Positions 1 through 9,530 of a stretch of DNA of 44,834 nt are shown in pieces. This stretch comes from a virus. How positions within the stretch are numbered: the first letter of the stretch is position 1; each line of letters begins with the position of its first letter. The DNA is taken from positions 1 through 44,834 of IMG/VR virus record IMGVR_UViG_3300047550_003680, one strand, 5' to 3'. A program made the translations under genes and the position numbers. The notes beneath the pieces are model-generated. The model did no database searches, was not told where the DNA came from, and was given only the letters and a program-made list of their open reading frames with translations.

Positions 1-2
1 TT

Positions 3-338
3 TACGACAAAATTGTTATTCAATTAGGTCGTTGTGATACGGCAGAAAAGAAAACTGAGGTTGCTACTTCTCCTTCCACACGTCTTGAAAGCATTGCTGG
101 CGACGTTGATCGTACGATTCGCTCCAGTAATGCACGAGAAGCATTAAAGGTTTGGGACGAAATCTACCTATACGAAACCAATCGTCTTGCTGGAATCCTT
201 TACGTGCCTAACTACAAGGATCCAATGCAGGCACGGTATCGTTACGAACGATCTGGCGCAGAGTTCATCCAAGCTCTCCCTGGCCCTGCTGACACGGCAA
301 TTGGTTCACGCATCTATTTACATGAGGTTTGGCGATAA
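3..338 (+). CDS. C-terminal part of an unrecognised protein, probably virion-associated
   Basis: An open frame enters from the left window edge and ends with TAA, giving 111 residues. It starts YDKIVIQLGR and ends IYLHEVWR. I recognise no family. The next gene's ATG shares the last A of its stop (TAATG), so the two are probably translationally coupled. The context of large virion-type genes downstream suggests a structural role, but that is inference. The real start lies outside the window. Confidence 0.7.
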   Translation, partial: YDKIVIQLGRCDTAEKKTEVATSPSTRLESIAGDVDRTIRSSNAREALKVWDEIYLYETNRLAGILYVPNYKDPMQARYRYERSGAEFIQALPGPADTAIGSRIYLHEVWR

Positions 339-1798
339 TGAATCCCCTTCAATTTTTGTATGGCGCTGCTCGTCAAGCTGCATCTGATCCAACAAATTAT
401 CGCTTTTTGCAAGAGGCAGCAGGCAATGTTTTGTCTCGTGCAATTCCCAAAAATGTAAATTGGGGAGCAATTCCCACATCGTTCTTAAATACGCTTACAG
501 ATATTTCGCGAATGCCCGTTGGTGCAACCAGAGAAGCTGCGCGAAATGATGCAAAACGTACATTAGTTCGGTCTGTAGCTCAACCGCCCTCTCGCCCTAG
601 CGGGGGAATTACTGGCAGTGGCGCTCTACGTGCACCAGCCGTTGGAGCAACCCGTGGTGGTTTCCCAACTGTTGTATCTGCTCCTAGTACGTCACTTCCA
701 GGGGGCGGACCATTTGGCATTGATTACGCTTTAAGGCGTGCAACTGGTTTTGTAGGTAGCCCACAACAACTTGTAAACAAATTAATTCCACCTCCACTTG
801 ACAATCCATTAACACGATTACAAGCCACTGGTCGTTATTACCAGCGACAACTGGGAAATGCAATTCCGGACATTAACTTAAGCGCTGGCGTTGACACGGC
901 AAAAGGTATTTTCCGTAATCTTCAAAACCTTGGCCCAACAGCGTTAAATCCACTCAGAACTAGGGAGCCTACAACTCTACTTGGTAAGGCTGGGAAACTT
1001 GTAAATCCTTTAAACCCATTAAACGCAATTGATGCTATTAATCCAATGCCCGGCGTATCCTTGGGTGCACGTGTTGCGGCTGGACTTGGTTTAACAGGCG
1101 GAGTTGGATTAGGGACAGCAGCCGGCATTGGTACTCTTGCGACAATTGGAGCAGACATGTTGTTCCCCAAGCCAACTGCAGAGGGAACTATAGATGCTGC
1201 CCGTAGGGAACGTTTTGGTTTTACTCCTGCAGTAGGCCAACGGGATGAAACAGGAAGGTACTGGGCCGGCTATGACTATGGCTACCAGTCACCTGAAAGT
1301 TTTAATAAATTATATGGTACTAGACTACCAACTGTCAGAAGTACTGATAGTTTTTCTGATGCTCCTGCCCCTTCAGGAGCAGGTGCTGATACTCGCCCAC
1401 CAGCTAGACCACCAGCCCCTGCAACACCCCCTGGAGCCCAGCAGCAAGCCGGACAACCGTCATTACCACCACCCCCAGGCGGAATGCTTGGTCAAGTGGT
1501 TCTGTCGAATGGGGCCGGTGTTCCCGCACAACGTCAGAATGTTCAAGAACGCGCACTCTCTCAAGAAGTACTTAATGCTGCTCAGCAGTACGCTGCTCCT
1601 ACAGGTGTCCCCCTTCCTTCCTTCTATGCGGGCCAGCAGCAATTGGGTAGGAGTATGGCACAGACTGGAGAGTTGCAACGGCGTCTGACGGATCTTGGAG
1701 CTGCTCCGGATATGCAACAGGAGGCTCTGAAGTCCTGGGTGAGAGAGAACCCTGGTCTTGCTTACCGCGAACTGATGAAACTCCAGAGAGGCCAGTGA
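338..1798 (+). CDS. Large Pro/Gly-rich protein, possible internal virion or ejection protein
   Basis: This is a 486-residue protein beginning MNPLQFLYGA. I chose ATG 338 because it overlaps the upstream stop by one base; a TTG at 329 is also in frame. The protein has a Gly/Ala-rich hydrophobic stretch near residues 240-275 (LGLTGGVGLGTAAGIG) that could insert in a membrane. A Pro-rich linker follows near residues 350-390, and the C-terminus is hydrophilic. No enzyme motif is visible. A similar design (polar N-terminus and a Gly/Ala-rich hydrophobic segment) recurs in the protein at 38477-40156. It lies directly upstream of a peptidoglycan transglycosylase, which fits a virion entry module, but this is inference. 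Confidence 0.75.
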   Translation: MNPLQFLYGAARQAASDPTNYRFLQEAAGNVLSRAIPKNVNWGAIPTSFLNTLTDISRMPVGATREAARNDAKRTLVRSVAQPPSRPSGGITGSGALRAPAVGATRGGFPTVVSAPSTSLPGGGPFGIDYALRRATGFVGSPQQLVNKLIPPPLDNPLTRLQATGRYYQRQLGNAIPDINLSAGVDTAKGIFRNLQNLGPTALNPLRTREPTTLLGKAGKLVNPLNPLNAIDAINPMPGVSLGARVAAGLGLTGGVGLGTAAGIGTLATIGADMLFPKPTAEGTIDAARRERFGFTPAVGQRDETGRYWAGYDYGYQSPESFNKLYGTRLPTVRSTDSFSDAPAPSGAGADTRPPARPPAPATPPGAQQQAGQPSLPPPPGGMLGQVVLSNGAGVPAQRQNVQERALSQEVLNAAQQYAAPTGVPLPSFYAGQQQLGRSMAQTGELQRRLTDLGAAPDMQQEALKSWVRENPGLAYRELMKLQRGQ

Positions 1799-2499
1799 AA
1801 ACCATGCCAGCAAATCCAATTCGTCAAAAATACGAACAGATCTTAAACAAACCTTATTCTCAAGGTTTGTTAAATATGATCCGGACCGGCGAAGGCACTG
1901 CTGGGCCAGAAGGATATCGCACGCAGTTTACTGGCAAGTTGTTTGATACATCCAGAGGATGGCGCCATCCTAACGAGGCAATTTCTTCTGGTGGATACAC
2001 AAGCACAGCCGCTGGAGCATATCAGTTTTTAACACCTACATGGAACGAAGCAGCAAGAACGCTAGGTTTAACCAGTATGGACCCACGTTCCCAAGATCTT
2101 GCTGCGTTGTATCTTGCTGATAGAAGAGGTGCTTTAGGCATCCTTCAACAAGGTGGCAAATTGGTCGATGTTGCAGATAAGCTGGCGCCTGAATGGGCTT
2201 CTATCCCAACAAGGGAAGGGAAAAGTTACTACGGGCAACCTGTTAAAAGTATGTCCGACCTTGCAAAAGCATACGAACAAGGCAAGGCGCGAGTTGTTGG
2301 ACCCCCTGCAGTAACAACAACAACAACAGTACAAAAGCCACAAGTACAACCCCAGCTTGCGGGTCAAAAAGACCCAGCTTTAATGAGCATGGCACAGCAA
2401 TTGGTTGCACCATTAGTTGGTTCATTTTTAAATCGAGGCAGTAGTCCAACTTCTTCTTTTGGTAATTTTTTGAATATGTTCGGATCAATGCTTCGGTAA
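1795..2499 (+). CDS. Lambda R-like lytic transglycosylase (GH104-type)
   Basis: The protein has 234 residues. Residues about 24-150 match the fold of phage lambda endolysin R, which cleaves glycan strands without water to give anhydro-muropeptides. Visible landmarks are IRTGEGT with the putative catalytic Glu33, the STAAGAYQFL block, the SQDLAALYL helix and a GALGILQQG turn. The C-terminal 70 residues are Thr/Gln-rich and end in a hydrophobic patch, unlike the 158-residue lambda enzyme, so this could be a virion-bound form. GTG 1795 overlaps the upstream TGA (GTGA) and follows GAGAGG. ATG 1804 is the alternative start. Confidence 0.85.
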   Translation: MKTMPANPIRQKYEQILNKPYSQGLLNMIRTGEGTAGPEGYRTQFTGKLFDTSRGWRHPNEAISSGGYTSTAAGAYQFLTPTWNEAARTLGLTSMDPRSQDLAALYLADRRGALGILQQGGKLVDVADKLAPEWASIPTREGKSYYGQPVKSMSDLAKAYEQGKARVVGPPAVTTTTTVQKPQVQPQLAGQKDPALMSMAQQLVAPLVGSFLNRGSSPTSSFGNFLNMFGSMLR

Positions 2500-2501
2500 C
2501 G

Positions 2502-2510
2502 TCTATAATA
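2502..2510 (+). promoter_or_regulatory. -10-type promoter for the 2533 gene
   Basis: TCTATAATA lies just after the upstream stop codon, and TATAAT (2504-2509) ends 24 bases before the TTG start. No TTGACA-like -35 is present. The motif recurs before many other genes in the window (see findings). Confidence 0.6.
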
Positions 2511-2532
2511 AGTAAAAATAGGAAGTATAGCC

Positions 2533-3318
2533 TTGGCCTCGACATCTACTAATAAACAACCAATGTTGGTTGATCGGCCGTTATTTGATTCGGTTCGAGT
2601 AACTACACAAACAGTTGGTAGTGCTTCTACGAATACATTATTTGTACAAGGCGGCCAGGCTCCATCCATTCTTGTTGATATGGATGCCGGATTAGAAGAA
2701 GATAATAATAGTGGTGGTGTTGTAGACTCCATTACAATCGCACGTAATGATTTTTATAGGGATGTAGATTACACGGTCAATGCGTCGACTTCTGGTACTC
2801 CTGTATCTCTTGTCAGTGGTCAAATTGTTTTTATTTCTTCCACTGGGGTCTTGACTGGTGGAGGTGCGCCGTTTAGTGGTTATGGTTACTATCAATACAC
2901 TGGTGCAACTACGTTGACGGGTATCAATACTGCTCTTAATTATTCAGGCGGTATTGCATCTGGTTTTGATTACAAAGGTGTTGCTTACGGTTATCAACCA
3001 GCGGTGACTTTTGTTTTCTACCAAACCCGTGGCACAACGACACCTATTCCCGCTTCTGGGGATTACCGCTTACTCTTTTCTAAAACAGTTCCGGCAGATA
3101 GTGGGATTGTTGATTGTTCTGATGTGATGCCACAATTGTCTGTGCCCTCTGTTTCTGCTGGTAATACCAATGGCTTAGGTGCAACTGCGCCACTACGCAA
3201 TAAAGGGATTTACCTGGAGCGCGGCGATCGTTTATACGTTGGCGTGTTTCCCGATGGCCCAAATAGTTCAGGTTATATTCCAGGTGTACACATTACTGCG
3301 CAGGGCGGGTTTTTCTGA
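2533..3318 (+). CDS. Predicted virion structural protein
   Basis: The protein has 261 residues and is rich in Ser, Thr, Gly and aromatic residues, with a beta-strand-like pattern throughout. It has no signal peptide, membrane segment or catalytic motif. It starts at TTG 2533 (MASTSTNKQP) after an AGGAAG ribosome-binding site. The gene has its own -10-type promoter and is followed two bases later by another structural-type gene. It could be a head decoration, collar or tail component; the sequence does not decide. The family was not recognised. Confidence 0.75.
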   Translation: MASTSTNKQPMLVDRPLFDSVRVTTQTVGSASTNTLFVQGGQAPSILVDMDAGLEEDNNSGGVVDSITIARNDFYRDVDYTVNASTSGTPVSLVSGQIVFISSTGVLTGGGAPFSGYGYYQYTGATTLTGINTALNYSGGIASGFDYKGVAYGYQPAVTFVFYQTRGTTTPIPASGDYRLLFSKTVPADSGIVDCSDVMPQLSVPSVSAGNTNGLGATAPLRNKGIYLERGDRLYVGVFPDGPNSSGYIPGVHITAQGGFF

Positions 3319-3320
3319 TC

Positions 3321-4955
3321 ATGGCCAAAAAGAGTGGCAACTCTTTTGGTGATTTTACACAAGTAAAAGACTTTGTGCCTCGCAAGGTACAGCCGATTAA
3401 AACTGAATTTTCCAAAGGATCAATTCCCGATTCTTTTTATGCAGTTAATAGGGAATCTTCATGGACGCGCTGGCGGCGTGGCTATGAACTGGCAACTGCA
3501 ACAGTAACCGATACAGCATACGAATATCCATTTACTTATCAAATTCCACTGCCACAAGGTGTGCAACAGAGTGGTAATAACCCACCTACAATTCCGGGAA
3601 TTTTCAAGGGGTTCCCAACTGTCCACAAAGAATTTGGTATGCACTGGGCAGGCATACGCGTTGCTGGAAGCCTAAGATTTGACAATATACGAAACACAAG
3701 AGTCACCAATCCTTTTTATTGGCACGACGCACAATTTAATGATTACGAAAATATCGGTCAATGGTTTGATCCGGAATTCTATATCACTAACAGTATTGCG
3801 TCCATTGAGTCTGTTACAGAAGACGATGAGTATTGGTACGTAAAGATTAAAGGTGATTGGAGTACTCAAAACCCACTTCCTCCACCGCTTTATGTGCCAA
3901 TCCCAGGTGTACCTGGCGGTCTAAAAGCAATTAATGGTGAAGTACTTGAAGATCGAATTATTGAAGCAAATGGTGTGCCAATCACCAGAGACACGATTGA
4001 TCCAACAACACAAAAACGTTATGGATATGTCCAAGCTATTTTGGTTGACACTAATCCTTTTACAGGTGTTTTAACACTAAGAAAAAGAGGATCAGTAGAA
4101 GCAACCCCAGACCGCGCTTTGGTTACGCCAGCAACAAGACCACCGAATGTGGGTCGATTTTTCATGACCGGCACACGTTATTGCTGTTCATGTCAAGATT
4201 TCAATCGTCGTGATTTCATGTTCATGACAAATTTAAAAGGAGGCAATTGGAAGCCATTCCCAAGAAATACTATTAGTACTGTTAAACCAGGTCGTCGTGA
4301 GATCATCACACTTAGCGGATTATTAAATAATGCAGCCATGACACCTGGTGCAACAAACCGTGACATGGCTATCATTTCACCCGCAGTGGAATATAACGTA
4401 CCTCCAACTATTACACCAACATCAACAACAGTATCTGGAACAGCACGCGACAACCCTGGTGTATATACAGATTTTGGATCTGTTTACCTACGCGGAACAA
4501 ACCCTGCCCTACCAGGGAGCAAGGCAGATGGTATGGTGACATATGAAGATTACGCAACTTCAAATGAAGAACTGACGTCTCTTACTGATACATGGACTCC
4601 GTTACTGGATGAGTTTCGCTATTGCAAACACATTTATGCCATGCGATTTAAAGAAGGCGTGTTTCCACCAGAGCCTTCTGATATCCCCGTTGAAAATGGT
4701 AGTCTTGTATCCTGGGAGCAAAAGCTAGTTTCTGATAATGAAAAAGACCAAGAAAAAATACGTGTAGAACTTGCACGTCAATCTTTGTCATACATGGATG
4801 TACCGCCCTATAACTGTCAATCTCCAATGATGATGCCAATGATGCAGAAACTATTTAACGTTCCAAGTAGCTTTGTTCGCATGCAAGGTTTTACCATGTA
4901 TGACAAAGAAGGCAATCAATACATTCCATCTCAGAATCAAAAACCAACAACTTAA
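3321..4955 (+). CDS. Predicted large virion structural protein
   Basis: The protein has 544 residues and begins MAKKSGNSFG. It lacks membrane segments and obvious enzyme motifs. It contains a CCSCQDFNRRDFMF patch with clustered cysteines near residues 287-300 and is rich in aromatic residues and prolines, as is common in tail or baseplate proteins. It follows the 2533 gene by two bases and is probably co-transcribed with it. The C-terminus has a Met-rich stretch (PMMMPMMQ). The exact virion role is unknown. Confidence 0.75.
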   Translation: MAKKSGNSFGDFTQVKDFVPRKVQPIKTEFSKGSIPDSFYAVNRESSWTRWRRGYELATATVTDTAYEYPFTYQIPLPQGVQQSGNNPPTIPGIFKGFPTVHKEFGMHWAGIRVAGSLRFDNIRNTRVTNPFYWHDAQFNDYENIGQWFDPEFYITNSIASIESVTEDDEYWYVKIKGDWSTQNPLPPPLYVPIPGVPGGLKAINGEVLEDRIIEANGVPITRDTIDPTTQKRYGYVQAILVDTNPFTGVLTLRKRGSVEATPDRALVTPATRPPNVGRFFMTGTRYCCSCQDFNRRDFMFMTNLKGGNWKPFPRNTISTVKPGRREIITLSGLLNNAAMTPGATNRDMAIISPAVEYNVPPTITPTSTTVSGTARDNPGVYTDFGSVYLRGTNPALPGSKADGMVTYEDYATSNEELTSLTDTWTPLLDEFRYCKHIYAMRFKEGVFPPEPSDIPVENGSLVSWEQKLVSDNEKDQEKIRVELARQSLSYMDVPPYNCQSPMMMPMMQKLFNVPSSFVRMQGFTMYDKEGNQYIPSQNQKPTT

Positions 4956-4961
4956 ACTTCG

Positions 4962-4994
4962 TCTACAATAGGAATACTGCTTCAAGGTATTGCC
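4962..4994 (+). promoter_or_regulatory. -10-type promoter plus leader hairpin for the collagen-like gene
   Basis: TCTACAATA carries TACAAT at 4964-4969, 28 bases before ATG 4998. It is followed by an imperfect inverted repeat, GGAATAC (4971-4977) with GTATTgCC (4987-4994). The predicted transcription start, about seven bases after the -10, falls inside the left arm. Confidence 0.5.
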
Positions 4995-4997
4995 AAT

Positions 4998-7871
4998 ATG
5001 TTGCTTCTTACGTCGACTGTCGATATCGTTCAGATCGTAGCGACAAGTGCAACACAATTAGAAATCCATGCTTCTTATGCAGATAATGCATCAGGAGTCG
5101 TTACTGCTGGGCGCAAAGATACTATTGTTACAACTGCTACAACCGCTACAATCGTTAGTTCTCCTGCTCAAAATATTCAACGTAATGTACGTACGATTGT
5201 TGTACGCAATGATGATCCATCAACTTCCAACACTATAAAAGTAGAGCATTACGATGGTACTAATACGATTACACTTTGGTACGGTGCCTTAGCAGCAGGA
5301 GAAGAAGCAATACTTAGCCAGGAAGGTACATGGCATGTCTACGATATTACCGGGTTAGAAAAAAACTATAATGTAATTGGACCGACTGGCCCAACAGGTC
5401 CTTCTGGTGGGCCTACTGGTCCACAGGGGGCAACAGGCCCACTAGGTCCTACTGGACCCACAGGACCAACAGGTGCAACAGGTCCACAAGGTGCAACAGG
5501 ACCGCAAGGAACAACCGGTCCTATCGGCCCTTCTGGTGCGACAGGCGTACAAGGTGCAACCGGTATTCAAGGCAGCACAGGTGTACAAGGTGCCACTGGT
5601 GCCACTGGCGTACAAGGTGCCACAGGTATTCAAGGTCCAACAGGAACACAAGGTTCGACTGGCCCTCAAGGTACAACAGGCCCCACGGGATTACAGGGAA
5701 CTACTGGTCCTACAGGCGTACAAGGTGCCACGGGTCCACAAGGTGCTACTGGAATTGAGGGTCCAACTGGGGTAACAGGCGTACAAGGTGCCACAGGTCC
5801 GCAGGGTACAACAGGTCCCACTGGAGCAACTGGTGTTACAGGCGTTCAAGGAGCCACAGGTATACAAGGAGCTACTGGCCCGCAGGGAACTACTGGCCCC
5901 ACTGGAGTACAAGGTGTTACTGGACCGATTGGTCCCACAGGCGCTACTGGTATTCAAGGGCCTACGGGAGCCACGGGTCCGCAAGGATTTTCGTCTAGTG
6001 TTTTTAAATATCAAGCTAAAACAACGGCAACCAGTGGATATCCAGGGGACGGTTTTATCTTATGGAATAACGCCACCCAAACCAGTGCGTCAACTATTCT
6101 TGTTAGTCATTTAACATTTGACAATGTTGATGCAGATATTTTTCTTTCTCAATTAGAGCAAACAGAGCAAATTACGATTCAAGATCAAAGCGCAAGTGCC
6201 AATTTTCAAGTATGGACAATTAATGGTACGCCAACCAACACAAACCCTGGCGCCGCTAATAGTTATTGGTCTTATCCTGTAACACTTTCAAGTTCTGGTG
6301 GAACAGGAACAACAAATTTTGCGAATAACCTCAATATTTTTATTGCCTTAACAAGTGGTGTTGATGGTGCCACAGGTGCCACTGGTGTTGCCGGCCCAAC
6401 AGGTGCCACTGGTCCACAGGGCGTCACTGGTGCTACAGGTATTGGCATCACTGGTGCCACAGGTGCGACAGGGGTACAAGGTGTTCAAGGCACTACAGGT
6501 CCCACTGGGGCAACTGGTGTTGCCGGCCCAACAGGCGCTACGGGTCCGCAAGGCACTACAGGTCCCACTGGAGTGCAAGGTATAGAAGGACCAACCGGAG
6601 CCACAGGCGTACAAGGTGCTACTGGTATTCAAGGCACTACAGGTCCCACAGGCGTACAAGGTGCCACTGGTATTCAAGGCCCAAGCGGTCCCACAGGCGC
6701 TACTGGAGTACAAGGTGCCACAGGTATTCAAGGTGCTACTGGTGCCACAGGTGTACAAGGAATTACAGGACCTACAGGTGCAACTGGTGTGCAAGGCGCC
6801 ACTGGTGCAACAGGTGTACAAGGAATTACTGGACCCACCGGTGCCACTGGCGTTGAAGGACCCACTGGTGCAACAGGAGTGCAAGGGCCAACAGGCGCTA
6901 CAGGTGTGCAAGGTGCTACGGGTGCCACTGGTGTTGCGACCATCGGCGGCAGTAATGGCCAGGTTCAGTACAATAACTCTGGAGCATTTGGTGGTGCCGC
7001 TGATGTCACCATCCATGACGGCGATCTGGTTCTGGCTGACAACGTCACGATCACGACGCCAACAGCAGGGAGCAAGATCACCTCGCGATCAATCGGCGGG
7101 CGGTCTTTACCAACCTGCAAGAACAGCTCCACGTCTGTTGCCGCTGCGCTGCAAGTAACGCTCGCCCAGAACCGGGTGATGATTTGGCAAGGAGTTAGTG
7201 GATCGAACTCGCCGGCGCTCGTCGGGACTATTGGTCTTACAGCTGCGGGCACCGCCACCTCAACTACGATCGCCACGACCAACCGGCACACACGAACGCA
7301 GCGCGTCGAGTACCTCGTCACCACCGCAGCAACAACGGCAGTCGCGGGCTGGCGCTACGCGAACACCGGCTGGACAGTCGGCGGCGCCGCAGCAGATGAA
7401 GGCGGGTTCTTCTTTGTCTGCCGCTGGGGGCCTGCTACCGGCGTCGCAACGACCACGAACCGCGCTTTTGTCGGCATGGCTAACAGCACCGCTGCACCGA
7501 CCGACGTTGAGCCGAGCACGATCGCCAACATCGTCGGTATGGGTTGGGATGCGGCTGACGCCAACATCCAGATCATGCACCGTGGCGCGGGCGCAGTCAC
7601 CAAGATCCCTCTCAGCGCGAGTTTCCCGGTGCCAACCGCCGACCGTACCAAAGTCTACGAGCTGGTGATGTTCTCACCCCCCGGCAGCACGCAGTCAGTC
7701 GGCTACGCCGTGACCGACCTCGGTACCGGCGCCACCACCTCCGGCACCATCAACACCAACATGCCCACCAACACCACCCTCCTAGCGCCTAGGGGCTGGA
7801 TGAGCGTTGGCGGCACCAGCAGCGTGATCGGCATCGCCCTGATGAGTCTGTATATAGAGACTGACTACTAA
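4998..7871 (+). CDS. Collagen-like phage fibre protein
   Basis: The protein has 957 residues. Residues 1-127 form an N-terminal domain that probably anchors to the virion. Two long Gly-X-Y tracts follow (about residues 128-331 and 454-649), dominated by triplets such as GAT, GVQ, GPT and GIQ, typical of bacterial and phage collagen-like triple helices. A non-collagenous insert of about 120 residues separates them. The C-terminal domain (about residues 650-957) begins near [13 protein letters not shown], a junction motif I associate with phage tail proteins, and ends in a probable receptor-binding tip. The tip is visibly richer in GC than the rest. It has its own -10-type promoter. Confidence 0.88.
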   Translation: MLLLTSTVDIVQIVATSATQLEIHASYADNASGVVTAGRKDTIVTTATTATIVSSPAQNIQRNVRTIVVRNDDPSTSNTIKVEHYDGTNTITLWYGALAAGEEAILSQEGTWHVYDITGLEKNYNVIGPTGPTGPSGGPTGPQGATGPLGPTGPTGPTGATGPQGATGPQGTTGPIGPSGATGVQGATGIQGSTGVQGATGATGVQGATGIQGPTGTQGSTGPQGTTGPTGLQGTTGPTGVQGATGPQGATGIEGPTGVTGVQGATGPQGTTGPTGATGVTGVQGATGIQGATGPQGTTGPTGVQGVTGPIGPTGATGIQGPTGATGPQGFSSSVFKYQAKTTATSGYPGDGFILWNNATQTSASTILVSHLTFDNVDADIFLSQLEQTEQITIQDQSASANFQVWTINGTPTNTNPGAANSYWSYPVTLSSSGGTGTTNFANNLNIFIALTSGVDGATGATGVAGPTGATGPQGVTGATGIGITGATGATGVQGVQGTTGPTGATGVAGPTGATGPQGTTGPTGVQGIEGPTGATGVQGATGIQGTTGPTGVQGATGIQGPSGPTGATGVQGATGIQGATGATGVQGITGPTGATGVQGATGATGVQGITGPTGATGVEGPTGATGVQGPTGATGVQGATGATGVATIGGSNGQVQYNNSGAFGGAADVTIHDGDLVLADNVTITTPTAGSKITSRSIGGRSLPTCKNSSTSVAAALQVTLAQNRVMIWQGVSGSNSPALVGTIGLTAAGTATSTTIATTNRHTRTQRVEYLVTTAATTAVAGWRYANTGWTVGGAAADEGGFFFVCRWGPATGVATTTNRAFVGMANSTAAPTDVEPSTIANIVGMGWDAADANIQIMHRGAGAVTKIPLSASFPVPTADRTKVYELVMFSPPGSTQSVGYAVTDLGTGATTSGTINTNMPTNTTLLAPRGWMSVGGTSSVIGIALMSLYIETDY
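5379..5990 (+). repeat. Collagen-like Gly-X-Y coding repeat, tract 1
   Basis: About 200 codons form uninterrupted Gly-X-Y triplets with Thr very frequent in the Y position. Degenerate 9-base units (GGT-NCA-ACA type) repeat in tandem. Antisense and shifted frames stay open here only because of this repetitiveness. Confidence 0.9.
6358..6945 (+). repeat. Collagen-like Gly-X-Y coding repeat, tract 2
   Basis: A second tract of about 195 codons of Gly-X-Y has the same triplet vocabulary ([12 protein letters not shown]). It follows a non-collagenous insert at about 5991-6357. Confidence 0.9.
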
Positions 7872-7877
7872 TAAACT

Positions 7878-7886
7878 GTTATATTG
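7878..7886 (+). promoter_or_regulatory. -10-type promoter for the glycosyltransferase-methyltransferase gene
   Basis: TATATT at 7880-7885 ends 28 bases before ATG 7914. No -35 element is seen. It fits the spacing of the other -10-only sites. Confidence 0.45.
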
Positions 7887-7913
7887 AGTTAGGTTGTTAT
7901 TGTATTTAATACC

Positions 7914-9530
7914 ATGCGCTTGCATTTGGTCGGCATTTTTCATACGCAAGCAACAAGTGAATACTCCCACTGTGCATTTACTGGGAAAGCCCTTCGTTTT
8001 CCGCGCATGATGCAAGCGCAAGGATATGAAGTCATTGAGTACAGTAATGAAGGAAGCGAAGCAAATGCAACTGAGCATGTCACCATGCTTACGTCATCCG
8101 AATTTGACGAGCTATATGGACAACGAAAAGACACTGAATTCTATGGTGATAATGCAACGGTAGGTAGTACCGGTCATCAAAAATTTGAAGAACGCCTAAT
8201 CGTTGAAATGCGCAAACGTCTGGAGCCAGGCGATATTATCTGTCATCCATTTGGACACGCACATCAAATCCTGATGGATAAATTTCCGGATTACAAGCAT
8301 GTAGAAACCGGAATAGGTTATCCAACATTAATGCCTAATAGTTTTCGTATCTTTGAGTCGTACGCCTGGATGCACTATCATCAGGGCAAAGAAAACAGAC
8401 AGGGACGTAACTACGAATGGGTTGTACCCAACTATTTTGATATTGAAGAATGGGAGCCAAATTATGAACCTGGACAGTATTTAGCATTCCTCGGTCGCAT
8501 TTGCTCTGTCAAGGGAATGGATACGATTTTAGAAATAGCTAAATATAGTCCATGGCCCATTGTTATCCACGGGCAAGGTGATCCCATGCCCTGGAGCCAT
8601 CCAAACATTCACTATGGAGGTCCAATTTCTGGTAAGGCGCGTTCTGATTTTCTGCGTAACGCACGTGCAGCTTTAATGCCCACAAACTTTACAGAACCAT
8701 TTGGCGGCAGTGGAGTAGAAGCAATGCTGTGTGGCACACCGTTAATTGCAGTTGATTACGGGGCATTTACAGAAACCATATCTAATGGCATCACTGGATT
8801 TAGATGTCATACCCTCCAGGAATGGCTTGATGCCATTGTTGATGTTGATCTATTAGATCGAAGAGTAGTTGCAGCTAATGCACGCAGTCGATATAGCCTG
8901 GATGCATGCGGTAAACAATACGATCAAATCTTTAGAACGCTAGATAATTTGCAACACAAGGGATGGTATGAATTACGTGGCATTGAAACGCAAGCCATTG
9001 ATTACTCTTTTTTAGATCAAGAAGAAAAGCCATTTGCACAACGTCTTGTTCCTTATCTTGTTGATACTTTTAAGCCAGATACTGTACTTGATCTTGGCTG
9101 CGGCCCAGGTACATATGTCAATGTATTTAATGACTTAGGCGTTGACTGCATTGGTTACGACACAGACGTGCGCGTAGAAGGTATGCCAAATATTTATTGC
9201 AAGAGCCTACATGAAGCAGAGGAGAAAGCAGATCTTGTTTTGTGTATGGAGGTAGCAGAACACATTGATTCTTCTCAGAATGAATCAATTGTTCAAGTTA
9301 TGCATGACACTTTAAACCCAGGGGGAGTTTTAATTTGGACCGCTGCAAAACCAGGTCAAGGCGGCGTAGGACACATTAATTGCCAAGAAAAAACGTATTG
9401 GGAAAAACTATTAAATGCAACTGGTTTAGTTCGTGATACTGTTGAAGAACAAAAAACCATCGAATATATCCGCAATGGATATCATATGGGTTGGTTTTTA
9501 CAAAACCTTATGATCTATAGAAAACCATGA
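7914..9530 (+). CDS. Bifunctional GT4-type glycosyltransferase / SAM-dependent methyltransferase
   Basis: The protein has 538 residues and two fused enzyme domains. Residues about 1-345 are a GT-B glycosyltransferase of the GT4 type. The donor-binding region FGGSGVEAMLCGTPLIAVD holds the family Glu, and AFLGRICSVKGMD marks the start of the second Rossmann half. Residues about 385-538 are a class I methyltransferase with motif I LDLGCGPGTY, a motif resembling VLCMEVAEHI and the post-motif NPGGVLIWT. It probably adds a sugar and methylates it or its acceptor, decorating a virion or host-surface polymer. Placement right after the collagen-like fibre makes the fibre a candidate substrate. The stop overlaps the next ATG by four bases. 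Confidence 0.88.
   Translation: MRLHLVGIFHTQATSEYSHCAFTGKALRFPRMMQAQGYEVIEYSNEGSEANATEHVTMLTSSEFDELYGQRKDTEFYGDNATVGSTGHQKFEERLIVEMRKRLEPGDIICHPFGHAHQILMDKFPDYKHVETGIGYPTLMPNSFRIFESYAWMHYHQGKENRQGRNYEWVVPNYFDIEEWEPNYEPGQYLAFLGRICSVKGMDTILEIAKYSPWPIVIHGQGDPMPWSHPNIHYGGPISGKARSDFLRNARAALMPTNFTEPFGGSGVEAMLCGTPLIAVDYGAFTETISNGITGFRCHTLQEWLDAIVDVDLLDRRVVAANARSRYSLDACGKQYDQIFRTLDNLQHKGWYELRGIETQAIDYSFLDQEEKPFAQRLVPYLVDTFKPDTVLDLGCGPGTYVNVFNDLGVDCIGYDTDVRVEGMPNIYCKSLHEAEEKADLVLCMEVAEHIDSSQNESIVQVMHDTLNPGGVLIWTAAKPGQGGVGHINCQEKTYWEKLLNATGLVRDTVEEQKTIEYIRNGYHMGWFLQNLMIYRKP

Noticed and set aside
5379-6945. Short regular DNA repeats that look CRISPR-like at first sight
   Set aside because: There are no constant repeats with unique spacers; the periodicity is 9 bases and codes for collagen-like triplets.
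6348-7016. Long antisense frame (222 codons, Cys/Ser/Thr-rich) opposite collagen tract 2; similar ones opposite tract 1
   Set aside because: It is open only because the sense strand is a Gly-X-Y repeat; composition is unnatural and no ribosome-binding site or family match is seen.
7198-7668. Plus-strand frame of 156 codons inside the fibre tip
   Set aside because: Ser/Arg-rich shadow caused by high GC; no ribosome-binding site.
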